Numbered from the stretch's first letter, positions 7,435-13,831 are shown. The stretch: 15,667 nucleotides of DNA from CAZKGE01 sp964541695 (GCA_964541695.1 CAZIRB010000050.1:1-15667), one strand, 5' to 3'. Notes: a model not told the origin generated them from the letters alone. Made by a program: numbers and translations.

Positions 7435-8207
7435 CCGCAATCCGCGCGCTTTTGCTCGCGTTTTCGATGTTCTCGCGCGTCCCCGTGCCGCAGGGTTCCT
7501 TCGACGCAAAGGCGCAGAAATACGCGCTGCTGTTTCTGCCGCTCGTCGGCACCGGGGTCGGCCTCGCGCTGTGGGGCTATCTCGCGCTGGCGAAACTGCT
7601 CGCGTTCGGAACGATCCTGACCGCCGCGGGGCTGACGCTTTTGCCCGTGCTCGTCACCGGCGGCATCCACCTCGACGGCTTCTGCGACACGGTCGACGCA
7701 TTGGCTAGTCACGCGTCCCCCGAGCGTCGGCGCGAAATCCTCAAGGACCCGCACGCGGGCGCGTTCGCGGTTATATTCGCGTGCGCGTATTTCCTCGGCT
7801 ACTTCGCGCTGTGCGCGGAGGGGGCGTTCGGCCAACCCGCGGCGCTGCTGTTCGCGCTCTTGCACATGCTCTCTCGCGCGCTCGGCGGCGCGCTTGCTCT
7901 CGGCGTGCCCGCCGCGTCGGAGCAGGGGTTGCTCGCTTTGTTTCAGCGGTCGGCGGACCGAAAAGCCTGCCTTGCCGGTTTGATCGCCGTTTCGGCGCTG
8001 TGCGCCGGCGCGCTCATATTGATCGACTCCGTGCGCGGGATCGCCATGGCCGCGGGCGCGCTGTTCGTACTGCTATATGTACGTCGTCGCGCAAAATTCG
8101 ACTTCGGCGGCATGAGCGGCGACCTCGTCGGATTCTATATCCAGCTTGCGGAGCTAGTCATGCTCCTGTGCGCGGTATTCGCGGGAAAGGCGGCAATATG
8201 GTTCTGA
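7431..8207 (+). CDS. cobS: Adenosylcobinamide-GDP ribazoletransferase (cobalamin synthase)
   Basis: Membrane enzyme that joins GDP-cobinamide with alpha-ribazole or its phosphate to make cobalamin or its phosphate. The 258 residues are mostly hydrophobic segments. The family motif GGIHLDGFCDTVDAL lies at 77-91 with its acidic, metal-binding residues, followed by DPHAGAF at 106-112 and a C-terminal GGMSGDLVG at 226-234. The N-terminal FSMFSRVPVP is also typical of CobS. The start ATG 7431 overlaps the cobU stop by four bases and follows a GGGGGG tract. Its own stop lies inside the start region of the next gene, so translation is likely coupled along this part of the operon. Confidence 0.92.
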   Translation: MTAIRALLLAFSMFSRVPVPQGSFDAKAQKYALLFLPLVGTGVGLALWGYLALAKLLAFGTILTAAGLTLLPVLVTGGIHLDGFCDTVDALASHASPERRREILKDPHAGAFAVIFACAYFLGYFALCAEGAFGQPAALLFALLHMLSRALGGALALGVPAASEQGLLALFQRSADRKACLAGLIAVSALCAGALILIDSVRGIAMAAGALFVLLYVRRRAKFDFGGMSGDLVGFYIQLAELVMLLCAVFAGKAAIWF

Positions 8208-8551
8208 TATTGGGCGGCATGGCCGCGGGCAAGCGCACGTACGCGCGCGAGATACTCGGCTATTCGGACGCGGACATGGCCGACGCCGTGCTCGACGGCC
8301 GGCCGGTGATTTTTAATCTGCAGAATCTCGTCGGGCGCGATCCGGAGCACAGCATGGCGCTGCTCGACGCGCTGGCGCAAAAAGAGGTCGTGATCTGCAA
8401 CGAGGTCGGCGGCGGCATCATCCCGATGTCGCCGGAGGGCCGCGCCGCGCGCGAGGCGACGGGTCGGCTCTGCATTGAGCTGGCAAAGCGCGCGAGCAAG
8501 GTCGTGCGCCTCGTCTGCGGCATCCCAACCGTACTCAAGGAGGAACGATAG
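8198..8551 (+). CDS. Short CobU-like P-loop protein
   Basis: A 117-residue member of the CobU family, about 60 residues shorter than the full-length copy upstream. It begins MVLILGGMAAGKRTYA, a Walker A-like loop in which the serine/threonine after GK is replaced by arginine. It keeps the second half of the family: VVICNEVGGGIIP (64-76) and RASKVVRLVCGIPTVLK (98-114). The central part with the HRxxR stretch, where the guanylylated histidine lies, is missing. ATG 8198 overlaps cobS by ten bases, with a weak GGAAAGG site. From memory, short CobU-like proteins with degenerate GK loops occur in clostridial cobalamin operons, so this is probably a real gene type and not a fresh truncation. Its individual activity is unknown; it may be a kinase-only or accessory partner of CobU. 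Confidence 0.75.
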   Translation: MVLILGGMAAGKRTYAREILGYSDADMADAVLDGRPVIFNLQNLVGRDPEHSMALLDALAQKEVVICNEVGGGIIPMSPEGRAAREATGRLCIELAKRASKVVRLVCGIPTVLKEER

Positions 8552-8554
8552 TTG
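8537..8554 (+). promoter_or_regulatory. Ribosome site deciding the TTG start of cobC
   Basis: A perfect AAGGAGG at 8537-8543 lies eight bases before TTG 8552. No ATG or GTG at a better distance would preserve the N-terminal DVYLIRHG strand that holds the catalytic RHG motif, so TTG is taken as the start. Confidence 0.8.
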
Positions 8555-9157
8555 GACGTATACCTGATCCGCCACGGGCTGACCAAGAGCAACCGCGAGC
8601 TGCGCTACCTTGGCCGCACCGACGAGCCGCTGTCCGACGAGGGGCGCGCGCTGGCCACGCGGGCGGGCCGCTTCCCGGACGTGCGCTTAGTTGCGGCAAG
8701 TCCCATGCTGCGCGCGCGGCAGACGGCGAACATCCTGTTCCCGAACGCGGCGCTCGTCCCCTACGACGGCTTCCGCGAGATGGACTTCGGCGCCTTCGAG
8801 GGGCGAATCGCGGAGGAGCTGGCAAACGACGCGGGCTACCTTGCGTGGGTCGCCGCGGAATGCGCGCTGCCCTGTCCCGGCGGCGAGACGGCCGAGAGCT
8901 TTGTCGCCCGCTGCGAGGACGCGCTGACGGCGGCCGTACGCGACGCGGCCGCGCGCGGCGATCGGCGTTTGATCGTCGTGACGCATGGCGGCGTGATCAT
9001 GACGCTGATGCGGCGGTATTCCGGGGACGCGGAGAAACCGTTTTTCGACTGGTATCCCGGCAACTGCTCCGGCTACCGCGTCTCGCTCGACTCTGCGGCG
9101 TGGAACGGGACAGGGATCTTTACCGAATACGCGAAACTTACCGCGCTCTCGTTTTGA
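8552..9157 (+). CDS. cobC: Alpha-ribazole phosphatase (histidine phosphatase family)
   Basis: This phosphatase removes the 5' phosphate from alpha-ribazole phosphate or cobalamin phosphate, the last accessory step of nucleotide-loop assembly. The 201-residue protein shows the histidine-phosphatase core: R7-H8-G9 with the phosphorylated histidine, the SPMLRARQTA block (50-59), the acid/base region FREMDFGAFEG (74-84), and the second catalytic histidine H145 in VVTHGG. It starts at TTG directly after the stop of the short cobU-like gene and behind a perfect Shine-Dalgarno. The superfamily is broad and includes phosphoglycerate mutase-like enzymes, but position at the end of a cobT-cobU-cobS run supports CobC. 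No clear terminator follows it. Confidence 0.87.
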   Translation: MDVYLIRHGLTKSNRELRYLGRTDEPLSDEGRALATRAGRFPDVRLVAASPMLRARQTANILFPNAALVPYDGFREMDFGAFEGRIAEELANDAGYLAWVAAECALPCPGGETAESFVARCEDALTAAVRDAAARGDRRLIVVTHGGVIMTLMRRYSGDAEKPFFDWYPGNCSGYRVSLDSAAWNGTGIFTEYAKLTALSF

Positions 9158-9183
9158 CGCGGCAAAGCCGCGCATGATATACT
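9154..9183 (+). promoter_or_regulatory. Promoter placing transcription start at a start codon
   Basis: TTGACG (9154-9159, overlapping the cobC stop) and TATACT (9178-9183) are 18 bp apart. Six bases separate the -10 from ATG 9190, so the expected +1 is the A of that ATG. A CGCGGC-AAA-GCCGCG dyad (9158-9172) fills the spacer. No Shine-Dalgarno is visible before ATG 9190. Confidence 0.65.
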
Positions 9184-9189
9184 GTTGAA

Positions 9190-10515
9190 ATGAAAATTCT
9201 GATCGTTGCGCGGCACTTCGGTCCCGAGAACACGATCGGGGCGGTGCGGTCCACAAAATTCGCCAAATACCTTGCGCGCATGGGGCACGACGTGACGGTC
9301 TACGCCTGCGCGCCGGAGGTCGACGTCGCCGACGCGCTGCTCGCGGACGACATCAAAACCCTTCGCATCTACCGCATCACAAACGGCGTTTTCTACCGCG
9401 CCGTCCACGATTTTTTTGCCGCGTTCGACCGCACGCGCGGCAACAGGCCGCAAAAAAGCGCGGCAAAGGCGCAGCCCGCCGAACGGGGTAAACGATCATT
9501 TCTCCCAAGCATATTTCAGTTGATGTACCGCGTGATGTGGGTCTGGTGCGACCGCGACTTTACGCGCCGCTACCGCGCGTGCACGCGCGCGGACCGGACG
9601 GCGTACGACGCGATCTTCTCGTCCTGGAACACGAACTGCTCGCACGATATCGCGCTGGATTTAATGAAAAGGGGCCGCGCGAAGCGCTGGGTCGCGGACT
9701 TTCGCGACGCGTACTTGCCCGTGTTTCCGAAGCTGGCTAAAAACCGTGATGCCGAGCGTTTCCTTAGCCGCGTATACGCGCGCGCGGACGCGGTCACGGC
9801 GGCGTTCCCGAGCGTGCTTGCCGACAACCGCGTGCCGCAGGATAAGCGCGCCATGGTGCTGTTCAACGGCTTCGACCCCGAGGACCTGGCCCGCATTGAA
9901 TCCGCAGAACCGGCGGACGGCCTATTCCGCATCGCCTACTGCGGGCAGATCTACGACAAGCAGGACTTTTCGCCGGTATTCCGCGCCGTGGCGGAGCTTT
10001 GCGCGGAGGGGCTGATCGACAAAACCCGCGTCGCGCTCGACTACGCGGGCCAGAGCGCGGACCGGTTTTTATCGCAGGCCGCGGCGGCCGGTCTTGCCGA
10101 GCGCGTGCGCGACCACGGCTTTTTGCCGCGGCAGGAGGCGCTCGCCCTCGAAAAGCGCGCGCGCGTACTGTTGTTTGCGGCCTGGAGCTCCGACGATAAG
10201 CCCGCGATATTTCCCGCCAAGTTTCTCGAGTACATGATGATGGACAGGCCCGTCGTCTGCGCCGTTGCGGGCGAGCGCGGCGGCAGCCTGCCCGCCGAGG
10301 TGGTCGCGCGCGCGCGGCTCGGCGTGTGCGCCGAGGAGACGGGCGGGGAGGCGGACTACGGCGCGCTGAAACGGTATCTTTCGGAGCAGTACGCGCGCTT
10401 TGCGGCGGACGAAGCGCCGCTGTTCGACCCGGACCGCGAATATATCGCGCGCTTTTCGTACCCGAACCTGGCGCGGACGCTGGAGAAATTGCTAAAGGGC
10501 GGTGACGGTGCATGA
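9190..10515 (+). CDS. GT4-type glycosyltransferase (WbuB-like)
   Basis: Predicted GT-B retaining glycosyltransferase, 441 residues, probably moving a sugar onto a lipid-linked or surface glycan intermediate at the inner face of the membrane. The N-terminal domain opens MKILIVARHFGPE with TKFAKYLARMGHDVTVYA, a typical donor/acceptor cleft strand. DFRDAY (170-175) is common in WbuB-like enzymes. The C-terminal domain has FRIAYCGQIYDKQDF (246-260), DHGFLPRQEAL near 308-318, and FPAKFLEYMMMDRPVV (341-356) with the conserved K and E of the nucleotide-sugar site. ATG 9190 has no Shine-Dalgarno but sits at the predicted transcription start. It overlaps the next glycosyltransferase by ATGA, so the two likely act in one glycan pathway. 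Sugar specificity cannot be read. Confidence 0.82.
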   Translation: MKILIVARHFGPENTIGAVRSTKFAKYLARMGHDVTVYACAPEVDVADALLADDIKTLRIYRITNGVFYRAVHDFFAAFDRTRGNRPQKSAAKAQPAERGKRSFLPSIFQLMYRVMWVWCDRDFTRRYRACTRADRTAYDAIFSSWNTNCSHDIALDLMKRGRAKRWVADFRDAYLPVFPKLAKNRDAERFLSRVYARADAVTAAFPSVLADNRVPQDKRAMVLFNGFDPEDLARIESAEPADGLFRIAYCGQIYDKQDFSPVFRAVAELCAEGLIDKTRVALDYAGQSADRFLSQAAAAGLAERVRDHGFLPRQEALALEKRARVLLFAAWSSDDKPAIFPAKFLEYMMMDRPVVCAVAGERGGSLPAEVVARARLGVCAEETGGEADYGALKRYLSEQYARFAADEAPLFDPDREYIARFSYPNLARTLEKLLKGGDGA

Positions 10516-11756
10516 AAAATCTGTTGGTCCTGACGCAGGGCTATCCGTTCACGCGCGGCGAGGCGACGTTCCTCGAGCCGGAGCTGGCGAAGTTTACCGC
10601 GCGCTTTGCCGTGCGCATCGCGTCATGCTATCCGCTTGAAGACGCGGACAACGGCGCGGCGATATCGGGCATCCCCGCGGCCGACGTGCCGCGCGGCGGG
10701 TTCCTGCCGGGCCTTGCCGGCGTGCTGACGGACCATCGCTTTTACCGCGAGCTGATTGACGCGTTTTGCGCGCGCGGCGGCGCGCGGCTGCTTTATAAGC
10801 GCGCGGGCTTTATATTCTGGAGCTATCTGCACGCGCACCGCTACGCGCGTTCGCTCGAAAAAACCGTGCTTCCCGATTTTTTGCCGGACGTCTGTTACAG
10901 CCTGTGGGCGCGCGAGCCCGCGTACGCGCTGCTGTTGCTCAAAAGACGGCATAGAAACATTCGCGCCGCCGTGCGGCTGCATGGCTACGACCTCTACGAG
11001 GAGCGCACAAAGGAGCTGTGGCAGCCGTTCCGGCGCGCGCTCTCACAGAGCATGGACCTGCTCGCGTTCGTGAGCCGCCAGGGGCTGGCCTATTACGAAA
11101 GCCGTCCGTATGCGGCCGGCGCGGCGAGGCGCGCGGTGTATTACCTGGGCAGCGGCAACGTCGGCGCGCGCGTAGAACCAAACCCGGATCGGTTTGTAAT
11201 CGTGAGCTGCAGCCGTGCGATGCCCGTCAAGCGCATCGACCGCATCATCGACGCGCTTGCGTGCATCGACGGTGTCCCCGTCGACTGGCATCACATCGGC
11301 GACGGCGCGGAGCTGCCCGCGCTGCGCGCGCGCGCGGAGGCCGCGCCGGGCAAAAAGGGGAACGTGCGCGTTACGTTCTGCGGCCGCCTCGAAAACGCCG
11401 ATATCGCGCCGTATTACCGCGGCGTCGGCGCGCATCTGTTTTTGAACGTGTCCGAGAGCGAGGGGCTGCCCGTCTCGATCATGGAGGCGTTCTCCGTCGG
11501 CGTGCCCGCCATGGCAACAAACGTGGGCGGCGTGTCCGAGATCGTCACGCCGGACACGGGCGTGCTGCTTGCGTGCGACGCCTCGCCGGAACAGATCGCG
11601 CGCGCGCTTTTGGACTATTTTGCGCGTTCGGAGGCGGAGAAACGACGGCTGTCCGACGGCGCGCTGCGGCTGTGGGAACACGCGTTCGACGCGGACAAGA
11701 ACGCGGAGCGCTTCGCCGCGGCGCTGGCGGGATTGACTGAGGGGGCGGGAGAGTAG
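10512..11756 (+). CDS. GT4 family glycosyltransferase
   Basis: Second predicted GT-B glycosyltransferase, 414 residues. The glycosyltransferase 1 domain contains FVIVSCSRAMPVKRIDRIIDAL (228-249) with the phosphate-binding R235 and K240, HIGDGAELPAL (261-271), and the EX7E element in SESEGLPVSIMEAF (E317 and E325), followed by GVPAMATNVGGVSEIV. RLHGYDLYEE near 155-164 lies in the acceptor-facing domain. ATG 10512 overlaps the upstream stop; AAGGGCGGTG is the ribosome site. It ends just before a repeat-rich convergent intergenic island. Family assignment is firm; substrate and product are unknown. Confidence 0.87.
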   Translation: MKNLLVLTQGYPFTRGEATFLEPELAKFTARFAVRIASCYPLEDADNGAAISGIPAADVPRGGFLPGLAGVLTDHRFYRELIDAFCARGGARLLYKRAGFIFWSYLHAHRYARSLEKTVLPDFLPDVCYSLWAREPAYALLLLKRRHRNIRAAVRLHGYDLYEERTKELWQPFRRALSQSMDLLAFVSRQGLAYYESRPYAAGAARRAVYYLGSGNVGARVEPNPDRFVIVSCSRAMPVKRIDRIIDALACIDGVPVDWHHIGDGAELPALRARAEAAPGKKGNVRVTFCGRLENADIAPYYRGVGAHLFLNVSESEGLPVSIMEAFSVGVPAMATNVGGVSEIVTPDTGVLLACDASPEQIARALLDYFARSEAEKRRLSDGALRLWEHAFDADKNAERFAAALAGLTEGAGE

Positions 11757-11763
11757 AACGAAG

Positions 11764-11830
11764 GGAACGCTTTGCGGGGACTCTGTCCCCGCACCCCTGC
11801 CCAAGGGACACGTCCCTTGGGAATCCCGAT
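11764..11830 (+). repeat. Double-hairpin repeat, copy A (plus orientation)
   Basis: Two hairpins joined by a C-rich linker. GGAACGCTTT leads into GCGGGGAC-TCT-GTCCCCGC (11774-11792), then ACCCCTG, then a 10-bp stem at 11800-11821 with arms CCCAAGGGAC and GTCCCTTGGG, then AATCCCGATG. Copies B and C share this order and wording. It begins eight bases after the glycosyltransferase stop and could also help end its mRNA, although no T-run follows. Confidence 0.8.
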
Positions 11831-11890
11831 GCATTTTGCTGTAATCTGACTTTAATGCCTGAAAGCTTTTCCCGAAAAAGCCTGCGTCTT

Positions 11891-11916
11891 GCTTGATCCG
11901 CCCAGAGGGCGCTCAA
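11891..11916. repeat. GCTTGATCCGCC module, forward member
   Basis: GCTTGATCCGCC at 11891-11902 and GGCGCTCA at 11908-11915 recur in inverted orientation at 12032-12057. The two halves lie at similar spacing in both places, which marks a second repeated module inside the island. Confidence 0.65.
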
Positions 11917-11958
11917 TTTTAACTCCTTTGGAAACGTGACCCATTTTGAAGCACAACT

Positions 11959-11986
11959 AAAAAGCAGCCGATCCCGGCTGCTTTTT
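11959..11986. terminator. Bidirectional intrinsic terminator
   Basis: A perfect 12-bp stem (AAAAAGCAGCCG and CGGCTGCTTTTT) with loop ATCC gives a T-run on both strands. It lies between the convergent glycosyltransferase and metallophosphoesterase genes, the expected place for a shared terminator. Confidence 0.85.
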
Positions 11987-11991
11987 GTATT

Positions 11992-12024
11992 GGGTTTCCA
12001 AAGGGACGTGCCTTTGGCAGGGGG
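11992..12024 (-). repeat. Double-hairpin repeat, copy B, second hairpin (minus orientation)
   Basis: Read on the minus strand this is CCCCCTGCCAAAGG, then CACGTCCCTTTGGAAACCC, the same string as the second half of copy A (TGCCCAAGGGACACGTCCCTTGGGAATCCC) with a few changes. The hairpin stem is CCAAAGG/CCTTTGG (11998-12004 and 12011-12017). Its partner first hairpin is displaced to 12129-12155. Confidence 0.75.
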
Positions 12025-12031
12025 CCGAAGC

Positions 12032-12057
12032 TGAGCGCCGCCTGTGGCGGATCAAGC
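12032..12057. repeat. GCTTGATCCGCC module, inverted member
   Basis: Inverted relative of 11891-11916. It also contains the small CCGCC-TGT-GGCGG hairpin and is followed by GCTCAGTGAGC, another short dyad (12067-12077). Confidence 0.65.
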
Positions 12058-12083
12058 GAAGCGAAGGCTCAGTGAGCAAAAGA

Positions 12084-12107
12084 GCGCAAGCCGATACAGG
12101 CTTGCGC
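12084..12107. repeat. Hairpin within the island
   Basis: A 9-bp perfect stem, GCGCAAGCC and GGCTTGCGC, with loop GATACA. It lacks a T-run on either strand, so it is not a simple terminator. It sits in the sequence separating the two halves of repeat copy B. Confidence 0.7.
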
Positions 12108-12128
12108 GACTATTGCGAACTGTAGGTA

Positions 12129-12155
12129 GGGGACAGCGTCCCCGCAAAACGTTCC
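12129..12155 (-). repeat. Double-hairpin repeat, copy B, first hairpin (minus orientation)
   Basis: Read on the minus strand, this 27-base block matches copy A bases 11764-11790 at 25 of 27 positions, including GGAACG and the GGGGAC/GTCCCC stem. With copy A it brackets 11764-12155 as inverted terminal blocks. Confidence 0.8.
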
Positions 12156-12181
12156 TCTAGGCGCTGCCTTCGAATTCCGGC

Positions 12182-13468
12182 TTACGTCCCGGCCTCATCG
12201 TCCGCTCTATCCGCCCCTTCCGCTTCCAGCAAATCCTCCTTGCCGTCGTCGTAAGGCGGCGGAATCCTGCGCTTATTGCGCGCGTCGAGGAGGAACAGGA
12301 ACGCGAGCGCGAACACGACCGCGACCGCGAGTCCGAGCACCTTCGCCGTGCCGGAGACGCGCGTGGTCGTCGTGAGGTAATAGGGGATCACGCCGAACAT
12401 CGAGACGTCCTCGTATGCGGAGAACGGCACGAATATCGTTTCATAATCGCGCACGTTGTCCTCGTTGAAGCGCACGAGCCGCACGCCGCGGGTGGCGCGC
12501 GTGTTGTAGGCCGCATAGGTTGCGCCCGGCACCGCGACGATGTCGACGCCGCCCTCGGCGGTCAGGAACGTATTGAGGTGGTCGTTACCGAAGAACGCGG
12601 CGAACACGTCGCGCTGTTCTTGAAAGGCCGCAAACAGGCCGTTATTGATCAGCGCCGCGGACGGCGCCTCGTTCATGTCGCCAAGCAGGATGTCGGCCGA
12701 ATCCTTCGAAAAATACTGGTTTTCACGCGCGCCCTCGCCCATAAATGAGCCGTCCGCGCCCGCCTGCGCGGTCTCGAGCGCATCGTAGACCTCGGGCACG
12801 ACCGTGTGCAGAAACGCGACCGACGGCACGGCGGTGTTGTCGTTCTCGGCCCGCAGCGCGTCGCCGGACTGCCGGTACCAGTTGATCTGCTCGGCCGATA
12901 CGGCGCCGCCGTCGATGCTCGTGCCGTCCGAGTCGAACAGGTACAGATTCAGCAGCACCTCGCCGCCGTCGGCGGAGCGCACGGGCAGCGCGCACGTGCC
13001 GCAGCCCGGCAGGTCCGGGTCGGCGTCGACCGTGAGGCAGCCGGCGTAGGACTGGTAGATCGCGAGCTGCCGCTCGGCGCTCAAGCCGGCCTCCATATCG
13101 TGGCCGCCGAACACGAACGCAAACGGCAGATTTCGGCCGGCCACGGGCGTGAGCACGCCGTTGATCCCGCGGCGCACGTTGCGTTCCGCCGAGCCGAACC
13201 GAAACAGCGGGCTCCCGCCGTCGAGCTGGTCGCCCAGAAACACGACGAGGTCGACGTCGTAATCGTCCAGCGCGCCGCCGAGCGCGCGTACAAAATATGG
13301 CGAGACGTACGGCAGATCCTGCGCGTCCGCGACCAGCATGACCGTGAATGTTCCGTCCTCGTTAAACACAAGCTGCCGCGGCCCGTCCGCGCGCGCGGCG
13401 GCCGGGAACGAGAGTATGAACAATAAAAGCGCGAGCGTAAGCGTCGAAATCCGTCGAACCAGTCGCAT
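12182..13468 (-). CDS. Exported, membrane-anchored metallophosphoesterase-like protein
   Basis: Calcineurin-like phosphoesterase fold resembling the Dcr2/purple-acid-phosphatase-like group, 428 residues from ATG 13468. In order: basic N-terminus and signal peptide (about 1-27, ending PAAARA), catalytic domain about 31-350, transmembrane helix about 374-395, then a basic stop (RNKRR) and acidic tail, so the enzyme faces outside. Motifs are D48-A-Q50, GDQLD (79-83), FGGHDME (120-126), H221 in FLHTVVPE, and GNDH (294-297). Against the usual DxH, GDxxD, GNHD/E, H and GHxH pattern, three metal-site residues differ (Q50, G122, N295). In-frame codons upstream of M43 exist but would hide the signal peptide and overlap a repeat. 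The substrate is unknown; activity may be altered or lost. Confidence 0.75.
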   Translation of the reverse strand: MRLVRRISTLTLALLLFILSFPAAARADGPRQLVFNEDGTFTVMLVADAQDLPYVSPYFVRALGGALDDYDVDLVVFLGDQLDGGSPLFRFGSAERNVRRGINGVLTPVAGRNLPFAFVFGGHDMEAGLSAERQLAIYQSYAGCLTVDADPDLPGCGTCALPVRSADGGEVLLNLYLFDSDGTSIDGGAVSAEQINWYRQSGDALRAENDNTAVPSVAFLHTVVPEVYDALETAQAGADGSFMGEGARENQYFSKDSADILLGDMNEAPSAALINNGLFAAFQEQRDVFAAFFGNDHLNTFLTAEGGVDIVAVPGATYAAYNTRATRGVRLVRFNEDNVRDYETIFVPFSAYEDVSMFGVIPYYLTTTTRVSGTAKVLGLAVAVVFALAFLFLLDARNKRRIPPPYDDGKEDLLEAEGADRADDEAGT

Positions 13469-13472
13469 GCGT

Positions 13473-13503
13473 ACAGCGTAACGCGCCGAGGATACGCTGT
13501 CAA
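13473..13503 (-). promoter_or_regulatory. Promoter with overlapping dyad, leaderless geometry
   Basis: On the minus strand TTGACA (13503-13498) and TACGCT (13480-13475) are 17 bp apart. Six bases lie between the -10 and the A of ATG 13468, so transcription would start at the start codon. A perfect 8-bp inverted repeat, ACAGCGTA (13473-13480) and TACGCTGT (13493-13500), covers both boxes and may be an operator. Confidence 0.6.
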
Positions 13504-13556
13504 GCAAACCAAATGCAAACTTCACGTAGAGAAACGGGGACGGGGGACGGTGGGTA

Positions 13557-13619
13557 CGGGATTTTGCAGGGGCTTTGCCCCTGCACCCCACCAAAGGGGG
13601 AAACCCCTTTGGAAACCCG
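13557..13619 (+). repeat. Double-hairpin repeat, copy C (plus orientation)
   Basis: GGGATTTT leads into GCAGGGGC-TTT-GCCCCTGC (13566-13584), the linker ACCCCA, and CCAAAGGGG-GAAA-CCCCTTTGG (13591-13612), then AAACCCG. Same architecture and linker as copy A, while the stems have changed on both arms so that pairing is kept. The rest of the 13504-13869 spacer holds copy D and no convincing gene. Confidence 0.8.
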
Positions 13620-13744
13620 CAGGAAAAGTCGAAATAGTAACTTGCTTACCGGACCTGCGTGTCACTCCGTCCCCCCGCAGGCGGTGCTTGGCTCAAAATA
13701 CTATTTCAATAGGCAACCCAATGAAAATGTCCCTCGCATCTTTT

Positions 13745-13831
13745 GCTTCTTTTTTTAAGAAAAGAAGCGGGTGCGCGAGGACAGAGCCCTCGCGAAATCC
13801 AATGGCTTGGAGGCGGGGCCTCCAACGTTCC
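13745..13831 (-). repeat. Repeat copy D with T-rich hairpin (minus orientation)
   Basis: Read on the minus strand from 13831: GGAACG, hairpin TTGGAGGC-CCC-GCCTCCAA, linker GCCATTGGATTT, hairpin CGCGAGG/CCTCGCG enclosing GCTCTGT, CACCCGC, and an AT-rich hairpin of about nine pairs (13745-13768). GGAACG, the CTCTGTC loop and CACCC are shared with copy A, but hairpin order differs. It lies downstream of malQ; the last hairpin, followed by AAAAG, may end that transcript. Confidence 0.65.

Noticed and set aside
8198..8551. Short cobU-like gene as a frameshifted pseudogene of cobU
   Set aside because: It has an intact start, stop and family C-terminus, overlaps its neighbours like a normal operon gene, and its P-loop differs throughout from the upstream copy, so recent decay is unlikely.
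11757..12181. Insertion sequence or transposon
   Set aside because: Inverted end blocks are present but there is no transposase reading frame and no target duplication was found; a non-autonomous repeat cluster fits better.
13469..13594. Longer N-terminus for the metallophosphoesterase (start at 13594)
   Set aside because: The extra 42 residues cover repeat copy C and the promoter and would bury the signal peptide.
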